NCBI RefSeq assembly: GCF_004345325.1
Contig: NZ_SLVJ01000013.1
Location: 58,412-122,411, forward strand
DNA: 64,000 nt
Source of the DNA: Acinetobacter calcoaceticus
GTDB taxonomy: Bacteria; Pseudomonadota; Gammaproteobacteria; Pseudomonadales; Moraxellaceae
Direction: 5' to 3'
Part shown: positions 9,099 through 18,354 of the stretch, piece by piece
Layout: each line of letters begins with the position of its first letter
Position numbering within the stretch: position 1 is the stretch's first letter
Notes under the pieces: model-generated
Databases searched by the model: none
The model's input: only the letters and a program-made list of their open reading frames with translations
What the model was told of the DNA's origin: nothing
Made by a program: the position numbers and the translations under genes

Positions 9099-10043
9099 AT
9101 GGCAAAATTGAGCAGCGCACTGGAACTCGGTGCATCGATGTATGTTCCTGCAATCCATAATGAACTCTGGGCCATTTCTCAAGGTGTGAAATACCCACAA
9201 CTCAAATCATTGATCGTATGTCTTGAAGACTCGATTCATGAGCATGATATTCCTACGGCTATGATTAACTTGAAAAATCTACTCAAACGCCGCCTTGAAG
9301 AACCAAAGTTACATACACCCACTTTGTTTATTCGCCCACGTAATGTTGAAATGGCCAAGCACATTGTCGACTGGCAACTGAACACTCTTTATGACGGTAT
9401 GATCTTGCCGAAGTTTCATGTGAAGAACCTGAAAGAATGGCAAGAAAATCTGCCCTCCAACTTACATCTAATGCCCACCCTAGAAACTGAAGAAATCTTT
9501 GATATGGGCCATATCACTGAGTTGAAACATGCCTTGAAATATGATTTTCATAAAGTATTGTGTCTACGCATCGGGGGCAATGACCTACTCTCGTGTTTGC
9601 AATTACGCCGCCCCAAACACGTGACCATTTATCAAACCCCACTAGGCGCATTGATCACCCAGTTGGTGGGACATTTTGTACCCATGGGTTTTCAACTCAG
9701 TTCGCCAGTCTGCGAGAACATCGCCAACACAGCGCTATTGCAAGAAGAGTTAAAACACGATTTGTTGCATGGCCTCTTGACCAAGACCGCAATCCACCCC
9801 TGCCAAATCGACATTATCCACCATGCTTATAAAGTTGAGCTGATGGATTATCAAGATGCGACTCAGATTTTGAGTAACGATGCCAAAGCGGTTTTCAAAA
9901 GTAATGGTGCGATGCTCGAACCCACCACACATCGAAACTGGGCGGAAAGTATAGTGCGCCGTGCCGAAATCTACGGTTTCATCCCGCAACTCGAAGATGA
10001 CATCCTGCATCTCCCACAGCGCGGCAACCATTTTAGTGCCTAA
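9099..10043 (+). CDS. CitE/HpcH-HpaI-like lyase of the Ter module
   Basis: A 314-residue TIM-barrel protein of the citrate lyase beta / HpcH-HpaI aldolase superfamily. Visible family signatures are VCLEDSI near residue 40, FIRPRN near residue 75, MPTLETEEIF near residue 125 (metal-binding Glu) and RIGGNDLL near residue 158. Members perform aldol or Claisen-type C-C bond cleavage or formation with Mg2+. It is the last gene of the divergent five-gene operon, 2 bp after the PELOTA-PRTase stop, and completes the Ter biosynthetic set. A weak hairpin with a T-run follows at 10137. The substrate is unknown; it could supply or trim the carbon side chain of the predicted metabolite. Confidence 0.86.
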   Translation: MAKLSSALELGASMYVPAIHNELWAISQGVKYPQLKSLIVCLEDSIHEHDIPTAMINLKNLLKRRLEEPKLHTPTLFIRPRNVEMAKHIVDWQLNTLYDGMILPKFHVKNLKEWQENLPSNLHLMPTLETEEIFDMGHITELKHALKYDFHKVLCLRIGGNDLLSCLQLRRPKHVTIYQTPLGALITQLVGHFVPMGFQLSSPVCENIANTALLQEELKHDLLHGLLTKTAIHPCQIDIIHHAYKVELMDYQDATQILSNDAKAVFKSNGAMLEPTTHRNWAESIVRRAEIYGFIPQLEDDILHLPQRGNHFSA

Positions 10044-10136
10044 GCTGTTGCATCAGGATACATCTGCTCAACCCGGCATAAGCAAGTTAACGAACCTCTA
10101 GCCCTTCTCGATTTTCTAACCCATCTCAACTTTCCA

Positions 10137-10174
10137 GCCCATCTCTTGCCCAGTCGCTTGAAATGGGCTTTTCT
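10137..10174 (+). terminator. Possible intrinsic terminator after the Ter biosynthetic operon
   Basis: A 7-bp stem AGCCCAT (10137-10143) / ATGGGCT (10164-10170) with a 20-nt loop is followed by a short T-run. The long loop makes this a moderate candidate only. Confidence 0.4.
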
Positions 10175-10335
10175 AGTGCCTTGTTTTAACTTTCCTTAAA
10201 TTACACTCAAAAAACACCCAAGTTAAGTGTTTCAATTTCCTTAAAATTACATAAGTTCACATCATGCAGATTGCCAATTGATTAGAAAGTTTTAAAAATA
10301 TCATAACTTTTGAAATAAAATCTTAATCTATAGGC

Positions 10336-11991
10336 ATGAAAATGAAAAATTTTTTCAAATATCTCTTGCTCATCATTGTGATTGGATTGATCCTCACATT
10401 GATATTTTTATTTCGGCCCACCGCCTCACCCAAAGTCAATACAGCTGCAGATGATCCAACCCTCGACGTAGTGTTGATTGGGGGTGGCATCATGAGTGCA
10501 ACCTTGGGTACCTATTTAACTGAGCTAGAACCCGAATGGAAAATTGAAATGTTTGAGCGCCTCGATCAGGTGGCGCAAGAGAGTTCCAAAGGGCTCAACA
10601 ATGCAGGAACAGGACACTCCGGTTTTATGGAGATGAACTATACCGCTGAAAAAAATGGCAAAATGGACATTACTAAGGCTGTGGATACAGCTTCACAGTT
10701 TGAAGTGACCAAACAATTTTGGTCTTATCAAGTCAAAAATGGTGTATTGCAACAACCGAATAGCTTTATCAATCCTGTGCCACATATTGCCTTTGTCTGG
10801 GGCGACAATGTCAGTTTCTTAGAAAAACGCTATAAGGCGATGATTCAAAACCCGATGTTCCAAGGCATGCGCTATACCGAAGATCCTGCAGAGATTCAAC
10901 AATGGGCCCCATTGGTGATGCAAGGACGTGATCCCAAACAAAAAGTCGCCGCAACGCGCATGGATATTGGCTCTGATGTAGATTATGGCGCCATTACCAC
11001 ACAGTTAATTCAACACCTGACCAAGCAAGCGCAGTTTAAACTCTCTACCTCCAGCGAAGTCACGGGGATTAGCCCCAATGCCGATAGAACCTGGACGGTA
11101 AGCTATAAAAACCTAAAATCAGGTCAAGCCAATCATGTCAAAACCCGCTATGTATTTATTGGTGCTGGCGGTGCTGCGATTAAACTGTTGCAAATGACTG
11201 GCCTAGAGGAAACCAAGCAATACGCAGGCTTCCCGATTGGTGGCATATTCCTGATGACAGACAACCCCAAAGTCACTGCGCAGCATAGCGCTAAAGTCTA
11301 TGGCCGCGCTGAATTGGGAGCGCCGCCAATGTCAGTACCACATATTGATACCCGATATATTGATGGTAAAAAATATGTACTGTTCGGGCCATTCGCCACC
11401 TACTCGAACAAGTTCTTAAAAAATGGTTCACAGTTAGACCTGATCGACACCACCAATAAGAACAATGTGATTCCGATGGCAACAATTGGTCTAGAAAACT
11501 TAGATTTGGTCAATTATCTGATCAGTCAAGTACGCATGACTCCGCAGGATCAATTTGAAGAATTAAAAAAATACTACCCTGAGGCAAAAATTGAGGATTG
11601 GAAAGCCAATCAAGGTGGGCAACGTGTACAGATCATTAAGAAAGTCCCCGGTCAACCCGCAAGCCTGCAATTTGGTACCGAGATCTTTGTATCCCAAGAT
11701 CGTAGCGTTTCAGCGCTGCTTGGCGCTTCGCCAGGTGCCTCCACCTCACCGTATATTATGCTGAATCTCTTAGAGAAATCATTTCCAGATCATGTTGCTG
11801 GCAAATGGAATCCTAAACTGCATGACATCATCAAGTCTTATCAAAAAGACTTGAGCGCCGATCCAGTATTACTCGATCAAGTTCGTCAATACACCAGTAG
11901 CACTTTGGGTTTGACATACCCCCCAACACATCAAGCTGCAAAGCAAGCACAAAATCAGGCTCCGGCCAAAGTCGCGCTGACGCATGAATAG
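10336..11991 (+). CDS. mqo: Malate:quinone oxidoreductase, first copy
   Basis: A 551-residue FAD enzyme that oxidises malate to oxaloacetate and passes electrons to quinone, feeding the TCA cycle and respiratory chain. Residues about 8-27 ([18 protein letters not shown]) form a hydrophobic anchor. The FAD-binding [14 protein letters not shown] follows near residue 47, then [74 protein letters not shown] and [16 protein letters not shown]. All are Mqo-family blocks, and the protein is full length. A second, highly similar mqo follows in the same direction. The ATG at 10336 is used; a second ATG two codons later is also possible. The region upstream has no recognised operator. Confidence 0.96.
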   Translation: MKMKNFFKYLLLIIVIGLILTLIFLFRPTASPKVNTAADDPTLDVVLIGGGIMSATLGTYLTELEPEWKIEMFERLDQVAQESSKGLNNAGTGHSGFMEMNYTAEKNGKMDITKAVDTASQFEVTKQFWSYQVKNGVLQQPNSFINPVPHIAFVWGDNVSFLEKRYKAMIQNPMFQGMRYTEDPAEIQQWAPLVMQGRDPKQKVAATRMDIGSDVDYGAITTQLIQHLTKQAQFKLSTSSEVTGISPNADRTWTVSYKNLKSGQANHVKTRYVFIGAGGAAIKLLQMTGLEETKQYAGFPIGGIFLMTDNPKVTAQHSAKVYGRAELGAPPMSVPHIDTRYIDGKKYVLFGPFATYSNKFLKNGSQLDLIDTTNKNNVIPMATIGLENLDLVNYLISQVRMTPQDQFEELKKYYPEAKIEDWKANQGGQRVQIIKKVPGQPASLQFGTEIFVSQDRSVSALLGASPGASTSPYIMLNLLEKSFPDHVAGKWNPKLHDIIKSYQKDLSADPVLLDQVRQYTSSTLGLTYPPTHQAAKQAQNQAPAKVALTHE

Positions 11992-11999
11992 GGCCTAAA

Positions 12000-12301
12000 A
12001 ATTTAAGCCGAGTCACTTGCCATTTATATCAAATTCGACTGGCATATCTATGACGGTCGAATTCAATAAGCGGTCAAATTCTAAACAGGAGTGATTTTTT
12101 TTATTGCATAGAAAAACTCACGACCAATATACCGAAATAACATATTTATATACTTTAAAGTCATCAACTTAAATTTAACAAAGCACACTCTTCTGATTAT
12201 CAAAACACCAAGCACAACCCAAATAAATATTCCACACAATGTTGCATTTAAGCGACTAAAGTATTAAAAGACTCGTCACTTTATTAAATATAGACACTTT
12301 C
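12000..12301. other. AT-rich gap between the two mqo copies
   Basis: About 300 bp with no convincing gene. It holds an 8-bp inverted repeat AATTCGAC (12032-12039) / GTCGAATT (12056-12063) with a 16-nt spacer but no T-run. It probably contains the promoter of the second mqo, since no strong terminator or RBS-linked ORF is seen. Confidence 0.4.
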
Positions 12302-13936
12302 ATGAGAAAAAGTTTTAAATACTTCCTCATTATTTTATTGATTGCCATCATTTTAGCGATGGCATTTTTATTTCGTAGCACTGCATCTAAAACCGTGGAC
12401 ACCAAAGCTGATGAGCCTGTGGTGGATGTGGTCTTGGTCGGTGGCGGAATTATGAGCGCGACCTTGGGTACCTTCATCAGCGAACTTGAACCCAATTGGA
12501 AAATTGAAATGTTTGAGCGCCTCGATCAAGTGGCTCAAGAAAGCTCAAACGGCCTCAACAATGCAGGTACAGGTCACTCTGGATTTATGGAGATGAACTA
12601 CACCTCAGAAAAAGATGGCAAAATGGACATCAGTAAAGCCGTCAAAACTGCTTCACAGTTTGAAGTCACCAAGCAATTTTGGGCATATCAAGTTAAAAAT
12701 GGCGTATTGGGTACACCGAGTAGTTTTATTAATCCAGTACCGCACATCGCCTTTGTTTGGGGCGACAATGTCAATTTCTTAGAAAAGCGCTATGCAGCGA
12801 TGATTCAGAACCCGATGTTTTCGGGCATGAAATACAGCGCCGATGTCGCAGAAATTAAGCAATGGGCACCTTTGGTGATGCAAGGTCGTGATCCACAGCA
12901 AAAAGTTGCAGCGACACGCATGGAAATTGGTTCTGATGTCAATTATGGCGCCATTACCACTCAACTTGTGGGTCATCTTGAGAAACAATCACAATTTAAA
13001 CTCAACACCTCGACTGAAGTGACAGGCATCAGTCCGAACCAAGACAAAACTTGGACCGTGAGCTATAAAAACCTTAAAACAGGTCAAGCCAGCCACGTCA
13101 AAACCCGTTTTGTATTTATTGGTGCTGGTGGTGCAGCGATTAAACTGTTGCAAATGACTGGCCTAGAAGAAACCAAGCAATATGCAGGTTTCCCGATTGG
13201 TGGCGTGTTCCTCATGACGGATAATCCGAAAGTGACAGAGCAGCATAGCGTTAAAGTCTATGGTCGTGCTGAGCTGGGTGCGCCGCCGATGTCTGTACCG
13301 CATATCGATACCCGTTATATCGACGGCAAAAAATATGTATTGTTTGGACCATTCGCCACCTACTCGAACAAGTTCTTAAAAAATGGTTCCCAGTTTGATT
13401 TAATCGATGCGACCAATAAAAATAACGTGATTCCGATGGCGAAAATTGGTACTGAAAATCTTGATTTGGTTAAATATCTCATCAGCCAAGTCAGTATGAG
13501 TAAGCAAGATCAATTTGAAGAATTGAAAAAGTATTATCCTGAAGCAAATATTGAAGATTGGACCGCGAACCAAGCTGGACAACGCGTTCAAATTATTAAG
13601 AAAGCACCGGGTAAAGAGGCGACCTTACAATTTGGTACTGAGATTTTTGTTGCTAAAGATCGTTCTATTACCGCATTGCTTGGCGCATCACCAGGTGCCT
13701 CTACTTCGCCATATATCATGTTGAGCTTGCTTGAAAAAGCATTCCCGCAACAAGTGGCTGGTACATGGAATCCAAAACTACACGAAATCATCAAGTCCTA
13801 TCAAAAAGACTTGAGCACCGATCCAGTATTACTTGATCAAGTGCGTCAGTACACCAGCAGCACCTTGGGTTTGAAATACACCCCAACTCGTCAAGCAGCA
13901 AACGATGCTCAGGCGAATATTGCTGTAGCAAAATAA
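12302..13936 (+). CDS. mqo: Malate:quinone oxidoreductase, second tandem copy
   Basis: A 544-residue paralogue of the preceding gene, with the same layout: hydrophobic anchor at residues about 8-25, [57 protein letters not shown] and [16 protein letters not shown]. Most substitutions relative to copy one are conservative, and all cofactor and active-site blocks are present, so it should be active. Several stretches are identical at DNA level to copy one, for example about 41 bp starting at 13349 (matching 11389). This points to a fairly recent duplication or gene conversion. A strong terminator follows 33 bp after the stop. Division of labour between the two copies is unknown. Confidence 0.95.
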   Translation: MRKSFKYFLIILLIAIILAMAFLFRSTASKTVDTKADEPVVDVVLVGGGIMSATLGTFISELEPNWKIEMFERLDQVAQESSNGLNNAGTGHSGFMEMNYTSEKDGKMDISKAVKTASQFEVTKQFWAYQVKNGVLGTPSSFINPVPHIAFVWGDNVNFLEKRYAAMIQNPMFSGMKYSADVAEIKQWAPLVMQGRDPQQKVAATRMEIGSDVNYGAITTQLVGHLEKQSQFKLNTSTEVTGISPNQDKTWTVSYKNLKTGQASHVKTRFVFIGAGGAAIKLLQMTGLEETKQYAGFPIGGVFLMTDNPKVTEQHSVKVYGRAELGAPPMSVPHIDTRYIDGKKYVLFGPFATYSNKFLKNGSQFDLIDATNKNNVIPMAKIGTENLDLVKYLISQVSMSKQDQFEELKKYYPEANIEDWTANQAGQRVQIIKKAPGKEATLQFGTEIFVAKDRSITALLGASPGASTSPYIMLSLLEKAFPQQVAGTWNPKLHEIIKSYQKDLSTDPVLLDQVRQYTSSTLGLKYTPTRQAANDAQANIAVAK

Positions 13937-13968
13937 CTCTCAAGTCATCATTTAAGTAGATGCAAATC

Positions 13969-13992
13969 AAGCCCCTGTATGGGGCTTTTTTT
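13969..13992 (+). terminator. Intrinsic terminator of the second mqo
   Basis: Stem AAGCCCC (13969-13975) / GGGGCTT (13981-13987) with a 5-nt loop, followed by a run of T. A textbook Rho-independent terminator. Confidence 0.9.
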
Positions 13993-14094
13993 ATTATTTA
14001 TATCTGAGACTTAGGCTGTGCATCAGATTGGCATTTGACTAGGATCATTCAAAAGCTTCTATACATCCGTAGATGCAGTTCATTGAAATATCGT

Positions 14095-14676
14095 TCAAGA
14101 CTTTTGTAGAAACAGTGCTTTTTCCTTGCTACGACGATTGATCAATCCTTGCATGGGTTGAGCTGCTGCATAAATCCAAACATCAAATTGATCTGCTGCT
14201 GCTTTAATTTCGCCTGCATTGAGTTTTTTCACTAAAGTCGATTGGCGAAAAGCACCTGAGCCGATGTTATACGTTAATGAAACCAGCGCATCGAACTGAT
14301 TTTGAGTCAAATCTATCTGGATTGCTGTATTCACCGTCTGCTCAAAGCTTTGTAGATCATGTTGCATATAACGCTTGGCTTGAGCTTCGGTACAACGATC
14401 ACCTTTTTTCACCCGATCCCCATTTGGGTAGCGCGTGGTTCCATAACCAATCGTCCACACGCCTGTACCATCATCATAAGCATTGAGTCTGAGCCCCTCA
14501 AAGTTTGCAATCAGATCTATACCCAAGGCCGAGGTGTACATATTCAATGCGGTCGATTGTAAGTTACTTGCACGGCCTAGAGTCAGATCCATAATCGATA
14601 CAGTCTTAGACGTGGCTTGATTTGGATTGAGCTCGCGCCGAATATATTTGAATAATGAATTTATATATTTTTTCAT
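14095..14676 (-). CDS. GH24 (T4-type) lysozyme / endolysin, orphan
   Basis: A 193-residue muramidase of glycoside hydrolase family 24. The catalytic triad spacing E-x8-D-x5-T is exact: Glu60 in NFEGLRL, Asp69 in YDDGTG and Thr75 in VWTIGYG. Further family marks are the helix LTQNQFDALVSLTYNIGSGAF and the end GLINRRSKEKALF. The roughly 50 N-terminal residues preceding the domain are charged (KKYINSLFKYIRREL) without a signal peptide, so export would need a holin or another route. No other phage genes flank it, so it looks like a domesticated or relic lysis gene. Phage lysis, peptidoglycan remodelling or a DNA-release function are all possible. The ATG at 14676 is used. Confidence 0.88.
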   Translation of the reverse strand: MKKYINSLFKYIRRELNPNQATSKTVSIMDLTLGRASNLQSTALNMYTSALGIDLIANFEGLRLNAYDDGTGVWTIGYGTTRYPNGDRVKKGDRCTEAQAKRYMQHDLQSFEQTVNTAIQIDLTQNQFDALVSLTYNIGSGAFRQSTLVKKLNAGEIKAAADQFDVWIYAAAQPMQGLINRRSKEKALFLQKS

Positions 14677-14745
14677 TTTTCCAGCCAGTATGAGCAGTTG
14701 ATATTGAGCGTTTTGATGTGATCAACAATACTGAGGTCAAATTAC

Positions 14746-14940
14746 TCAGTCATGACGAAATTGACGCCGTCTTCGCAATAAACCAAGTAGCACTTTTCTA
14801 TCGTTAATCTGTTGTTCAGAAAATGGCAATGCTCTGAGTAGCGCCTCCATCGTCTTGCTTGCATTCTCAATCAGGAATGCATCCTGTTCGGTAGTCCAAT
14901 CGGATAACGATATTACTGATTTAGGCTTGGAAGTCCGCAT
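14746..14940 (-). CDS. Small uncharacterised protein (64 aa)
   Basis: A 64-residue protein of unknown function, not recognised as a known family. It is basic and helical, with WTTEQDAFLIENA in the middle and an Arg-rich tail LLGLLRRRRQFRH that could contact nucleic acid (inference). The frame stays open upstream to an ATG at 14997. I choose the ATG at 14940 because a good Shine-Dalgarno AAAGGTGA stands 4 bp before it, and because a terminator-like hairpin occupies 14955-14978, inside the longer version. It lies 69 bp upstream of the lysozyme gene in the same direction and may be cotranscribed with it. Confidence 0.5.
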   Translation of the reverse strand: MRTSKPKSVISLSDWTTEQDAFLIENASKTMEALLRALPFSEQQINDRKVLLGLLRRRRQFRHD

Positions 14941-14954
14941 AATCACCTTTGACA

Positions 14955-14978
14955 AAAAAGCCCATCTTGCGACGGGCT
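14955..14978 (-). terminator. Terminator-like hairpin in the leader of the 64-aa gene
   Basis: On the minus strand the stem AGCCC (14978-14974) / GGGCT (14964-14960) with a 9-nt loop is followed directly by six T. It sits 15 bp upstream of the chosen start codon. It may end transcription entering from the right or act as an attenuator for the small gene. Confidence 0.55.
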
Positions 14979-15206
14979 GTATTGGAGTTGTGTTCATTTT
15001 ACAATGTTCACATCAGTCAACGTGTTGTAATTGTTCTAACTAAGTTTCGCTGACTGAAATAGACTCTAGCATATTGAGTTTAGTATTCAAGTTAAATGCG
15101 TAGAACAAAAGTCGTAGATGGTGATGATTTTACAGATTAACGCGGCCTACTTAGACTATGCCAAACAGCCACTACAGGGTCAGAGGCGCCTATAATTGTA
15201 AACTGG

Positions 15207-15815
15207 TTATTCTGGCTCAGACAGCGTATCTGGGGTCATTAAGGCTTGGTTGACATAGAGTTTAATCAGGCGCTCTCGTGAACCAATTGATTTTTGATAA
15301 TGGCTTGAGTTCAGTAACAACGATGCACCATAGGTCACTGTCCAAATATAAGACAGATAATCTCGAATCGACATACTGCTTTTCACTGATTTTAAAAATT
15401 CCGCTGCACTGTCTTTGATCTCAAAAATACGTGCTTCACGTACCGTATAAAGTTCATCAAACAGTTCTTTGAGTTTACGTTCATTATTGGTTAAACGCTC
15501 TTCGATCACATGCAATAAAATAGTTCGATTAGAATTTAGCATATTGTAAAGCATGTACTGTGCAACATAGGTTTTGATGTTGTCTTTATATTTGATCGAG
15601 ATATCTAGCAAGCGTTTTTCATTGAGAATAATCAACTCCAGATAGAGTTGATTTTTACTTTTAAAATGTTTGTAAATGGTGCCTTTGGCAATATCCAGTT
15701 CCTGAGCCAATTCGCCAAGCGTGATATCTTGGTTATTTTCCAGTAATAACTGTTCAGCCATGTCTAAGATTTTTTCTTTGCGTAAAATAAAATTTTGTTG
15801 GCGTACAGACATCAT
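15207..15815 (-). CDS. TetR-family transcriptional regulator
   Basis: A 202-residue regulator. The N-terminal TetR helix-turn-helix (about residues 15-60) reads ITLGELAQELDIAKGTIYKHFKSKNQLY, a clean match to the family. The helical C-terminal ligand domain has no diagnostic residues that I recognise. It stands divergent to the acyl-CoA dehydrogenase-thiolase-CoA transferase series across a 564-bp gap. It could therefore repress that series in response to an acyl-CoA or fatty acid, as FadR/PsrA-type TetR proteins do; this is inference from position. Two ATGs are adjacent at the start, and the first is kept. Confidence 0.88.
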   Translation of the reverse strand: MMSVRQQNFILRKEKILDMAEQLLLENNQDITLGELAQELDIAKGTIYKHFKSKNQLYLELIILNEKRLLDISIKYKDNIKTYVAQYMLYNMLNSNRTILLHVIEERLTNNERKLKELFDELYTVREARIFEIKDSAAEFLKSVKSSMSIRDYLSYIWTVTYGASLLLNSSHYQKSIGSRERLIKLYVNQALMTPDTLSEPE

Positions 15816-16379
15816 CTTATTTACCTAGTGTTTTGGACATAGCAGATTGACCCAAAGGATTTAACATAGAACATAACCCAACGCACTTTAACATATTACA
15901 TCGTGATTTTATCTGTGCTATAAACCAAAGTCTGAAAGATGTCTATAAAACAAGCAATTACACCAATTTTTTCTATAAAAAAAATCCAGATGCAAAAATA
16001 AAAGTCAATCTATGAGAACTTGAGAGGTCAGTATTACGTGATTTTTATTTTAAATTCCCGATAAATGAACTATTGTTTTCGCCATCAAATGGACCGATTG
16101 TTGATCTGGTTTAGCGCGATTGAACGCATTTTAAATCAATCACTCACAATATATAGGGTGTGAAAATGGATTTAACCGAATTAATTTTTCATTTTTTCAA
16201 TTTTAGTCCCTAGTCACCTCTATTAAAAATTTTCCTCCACTGAGTCTTCCATCTTTCACTCAGTTCAGACTGTTGATATTCACAGCTGAAAAACGGTTTA
16301 TATCCACTTCATTATATTCATCCATGACAGATTCGATTATCCCAGAATCACAGTCAGGAATACGCTCGAGGTCTATACT
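15816..16379. other. Long AT-rich divergent intergenic region
   Basis: A 564-bp region between the TetR gene and the acyl-CoA dehydrogenase gene. No ORF with an RBS is convincing. It is AT-rich and must carry the two divergent promoters. I see no strong palindrome that I would name as the TetR operator. Confidence 0.4.
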
Positions 16380-18158
16380 ATGCCCATCTATAATGCACCC
16401 TTAAAAGACATGGATTTTATATTAAATGACGTGTTTAACGCCGATGCATTTTGGCAAGGTAATCCGCAACTTGCCCATGTCGATATGACCACGGCGAATG
16501 CCATTTTAGAAGAGATGGCTAAATTTTCTAAAAATGTGATTTTAGATTTAAACCGCAATGCCGATGAAGAAGGCGCTCAGTTTGAAAATGGTCAAGTCAC
16601 CACCCCTGCTGGTTTTAAAGATGCCTTTACACAATATGCCCAAGGCGGTTGGATTGGTTTAGGTGCGGATGAAGCTTGGGGCGGTCAAAATATGCCGAAA
16701 ATGCTCACGGTACTGACCGATGAGATGATTTTCGCCACCAACCCAGCCTTTATGTTGTACCCATTATTGTCTGTGGGTGCGGGTATGGCATTGAGCTATG
16801 CAGCATCTGAACAACAAAAAAAAACCTATTTACCGAAAATTTATAGCGGTGAATGGGCCGGTACCATGTGTTTAACTGAACCGCATGCGGGTACGGATTT
16901 GGGCTTGATTAAAACCAAGGCTGAACCGAATAGCGATGGCAGCTATAACATTACGGGTACCAAAATCTTCATCACTGGTGGTGAACACGACCTTGCTGAA
17001 AACATTATTCATTTGGCCTTGGCCAAAACCCCGAATGCCCCTGCAGGTTCACGTGGTATTTCACTGTTTATCGTACCGAAATATTTGGTTAATGCAGATG
17101 GCAGCTTGGGCGAACGCAATACAGTCGCTGCAGGTTCAATCGAACACAAAATGGGGATCAAAGGTTCTGCGACCTGTGTGATGAATTTTGATGCAGCTCA
17201 AGGCTATATGGTTGGTCAAGAAAACCAAGGCTTGGCGGCAATGTTCATCATGATGAATTACGAACGTCTATCTATGGGTATCCAAGGTATTGGTGCATCT
17301 GAATTTGCTTATCAAAATGCCGCACAGTATGCCACTGATCGCCTACAAGGCCGTAGTGCAACTGGGGTGAAATCACCGAATAAAGTGGCTGATTCGATCT
17401 TGGTTCATGGTGATGTGCGCCGTATGTTACTCAATGGTCGTGCCAATAATGAAGCTTCACGTGCTTTTGCCGTCTATGTGGCACAGCAGTTGGATATTAC
17501 CAAGTTCTCTGAAGATGCGACTGCGGTTAAAAAAGCCAATGACCGTGTTGCGCTCCTGACTCCTGTTGCCAAAGCCTATCTCACCGATACCGCCTTTAAC
17601 GCTGTGTTAGAAGCGCAAATGTGCTTTGGTGGTCACGGTTATATTCGTGAATGGGGTATGGAACAGTGTGTACGTGATTTGCGTATTGCCCAAATTTACG
17701 AAGGCACCAACGGCGTACAAGCACAGGACTTAATTGGCCGTAAAGTCATTAAAAACCAAGGTGCTGTGATATTTGATTATATCGCTGAGATTCGTGATTT
17801 CGCTGAATCGCTTGATGACAGCTTTGCCATTAAAGCCGCAACCCTAAATGCCTGTAACGAAGTTGAACAAGTCACGCAATTTATCTTGGCCCAAGCCAAT
17901 GTAAAAGCTGATTTTGCCAATGCCGTTGCCGTCGATTATCTCAATGCTGTGGGCCTACTCAGCTTTAGCTATATGTTTGCGCGTATCAGTCTAGCGGCAA
18001 GCAGCAAAACTGAATCGTTCTACCAGCATAAATTGGTCTTGGCTGAATTCTTTGCAGTGAAAATCTTGCCTGCATTGAACCGTCATATCCAAAATATCGA
18101 GTCAGGTTCAGACATCGTGATGCAACTTCCAGAAGACTACTTTACTGCTCAAGCCTAA
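16380..18158 (+). CDS. Acyl-CoA dehydrogenase (long-form, 592 aa)
   Basis: A 592-residue FAD enzyme of the larger acyl-CoA dehydrogenase type, found with an extra N-terminal segment and a C-terminal helical domain in Acinetobacter and Pseudomonas. Visible marks are MCLTEPHAGTDLGLIKT (FAD/substrate loop, about residue 160), TKIFITGGEHDLAENIIHLALA, YERLSMGIQGIG, CFGGHGYIREWGMEQ, and the catalytic Glu loop IAQIYEGTNGVQAQDL near residue 440. It catalyses the first step of beta-oxidation, forming trans-2-enoyl-CoA and feeding electrons through ETF. A thiolase and an acyl-CoA:CoA transferase follow on the same strand. Chain-length preference cannot be read from the sequence. Confidence 0.93.
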   Translation: MPIYNAPLKDMDFILNDVFNADAFWQGNPQLAHVDMTTANAILEEMAKFSKNVILDLNRNADEEGAQFENGQVTTPAGFKDAFTQYAQGGWIGLGADEAWGGQNMPKMLTVLTDEMIFATNPAFMLYPLLSVGAGMALSYAASEQQKKTYLPKIYSGEWAGTMCLTEPHAGTDLGLIKTKAEPNSDGSYNITGTKIFITGGEHDLAENIIHLALAKTPNAPAGSRGISLFIVPKYLVNADGSLGERNTVAAGSIEHKMGIKGSATCVMNFDAAQGYMVGQENQGLAAMFIMMNYERLSMGIQGIGASEFAYQNAAQYATDRLQGRSATGVKSPNKVADSILVHGDVRRMLLNGRANNEASRAFAVYVAQQLDITKFSEDATAVKKANDRVALLTPVAKAYLTDTAFNAVLEAQMCFGGHGYIREWGMEQCVRDLRIAQIYEGTNGVQAQDLIGRKVIKNQGAVIFDYIAEIRDFAESLDDSFAIKAATLNACNEVEQVTQFILAQANVKADFANAVAVDYLNAVGLLSFSYMFARISLAASSKTESFYQHKLVLAEFFAVKILPALNRHIQNIESGSDIVMQLPEDYFTAQA

Positions 18159-18354
18159 TTCTGGCGGCGTGGTCAAGCATTTTCTGCGCATAACCTGCAT
18201 ATAAGAACAACTGCAACGCGAGCTTAGGCTGAGTCGTTGCCAAGGATAGATCGGTTTAGCGATGAAGGATTGAGCTATGCAGGATTTAGGCTTGAGGGAA
18301 TCAGGCCTCAATCAAATACGGAATAAAAGTTTTACAAATCTGGACGAGATAAAA

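Noticed and set aside
14941..14997. ATG at 14997 for the small protein next to the lysozyme
   Set aside because: No ribosome site, and a terminator-like hairpin would fall inside the gene; ATG 14940 has AAAGGTGA.
18277..18354. N-terminal extension of the thiolase
   Set aside because: Thiolases begin at the IVIVDAVRT block; the extension has no family match.
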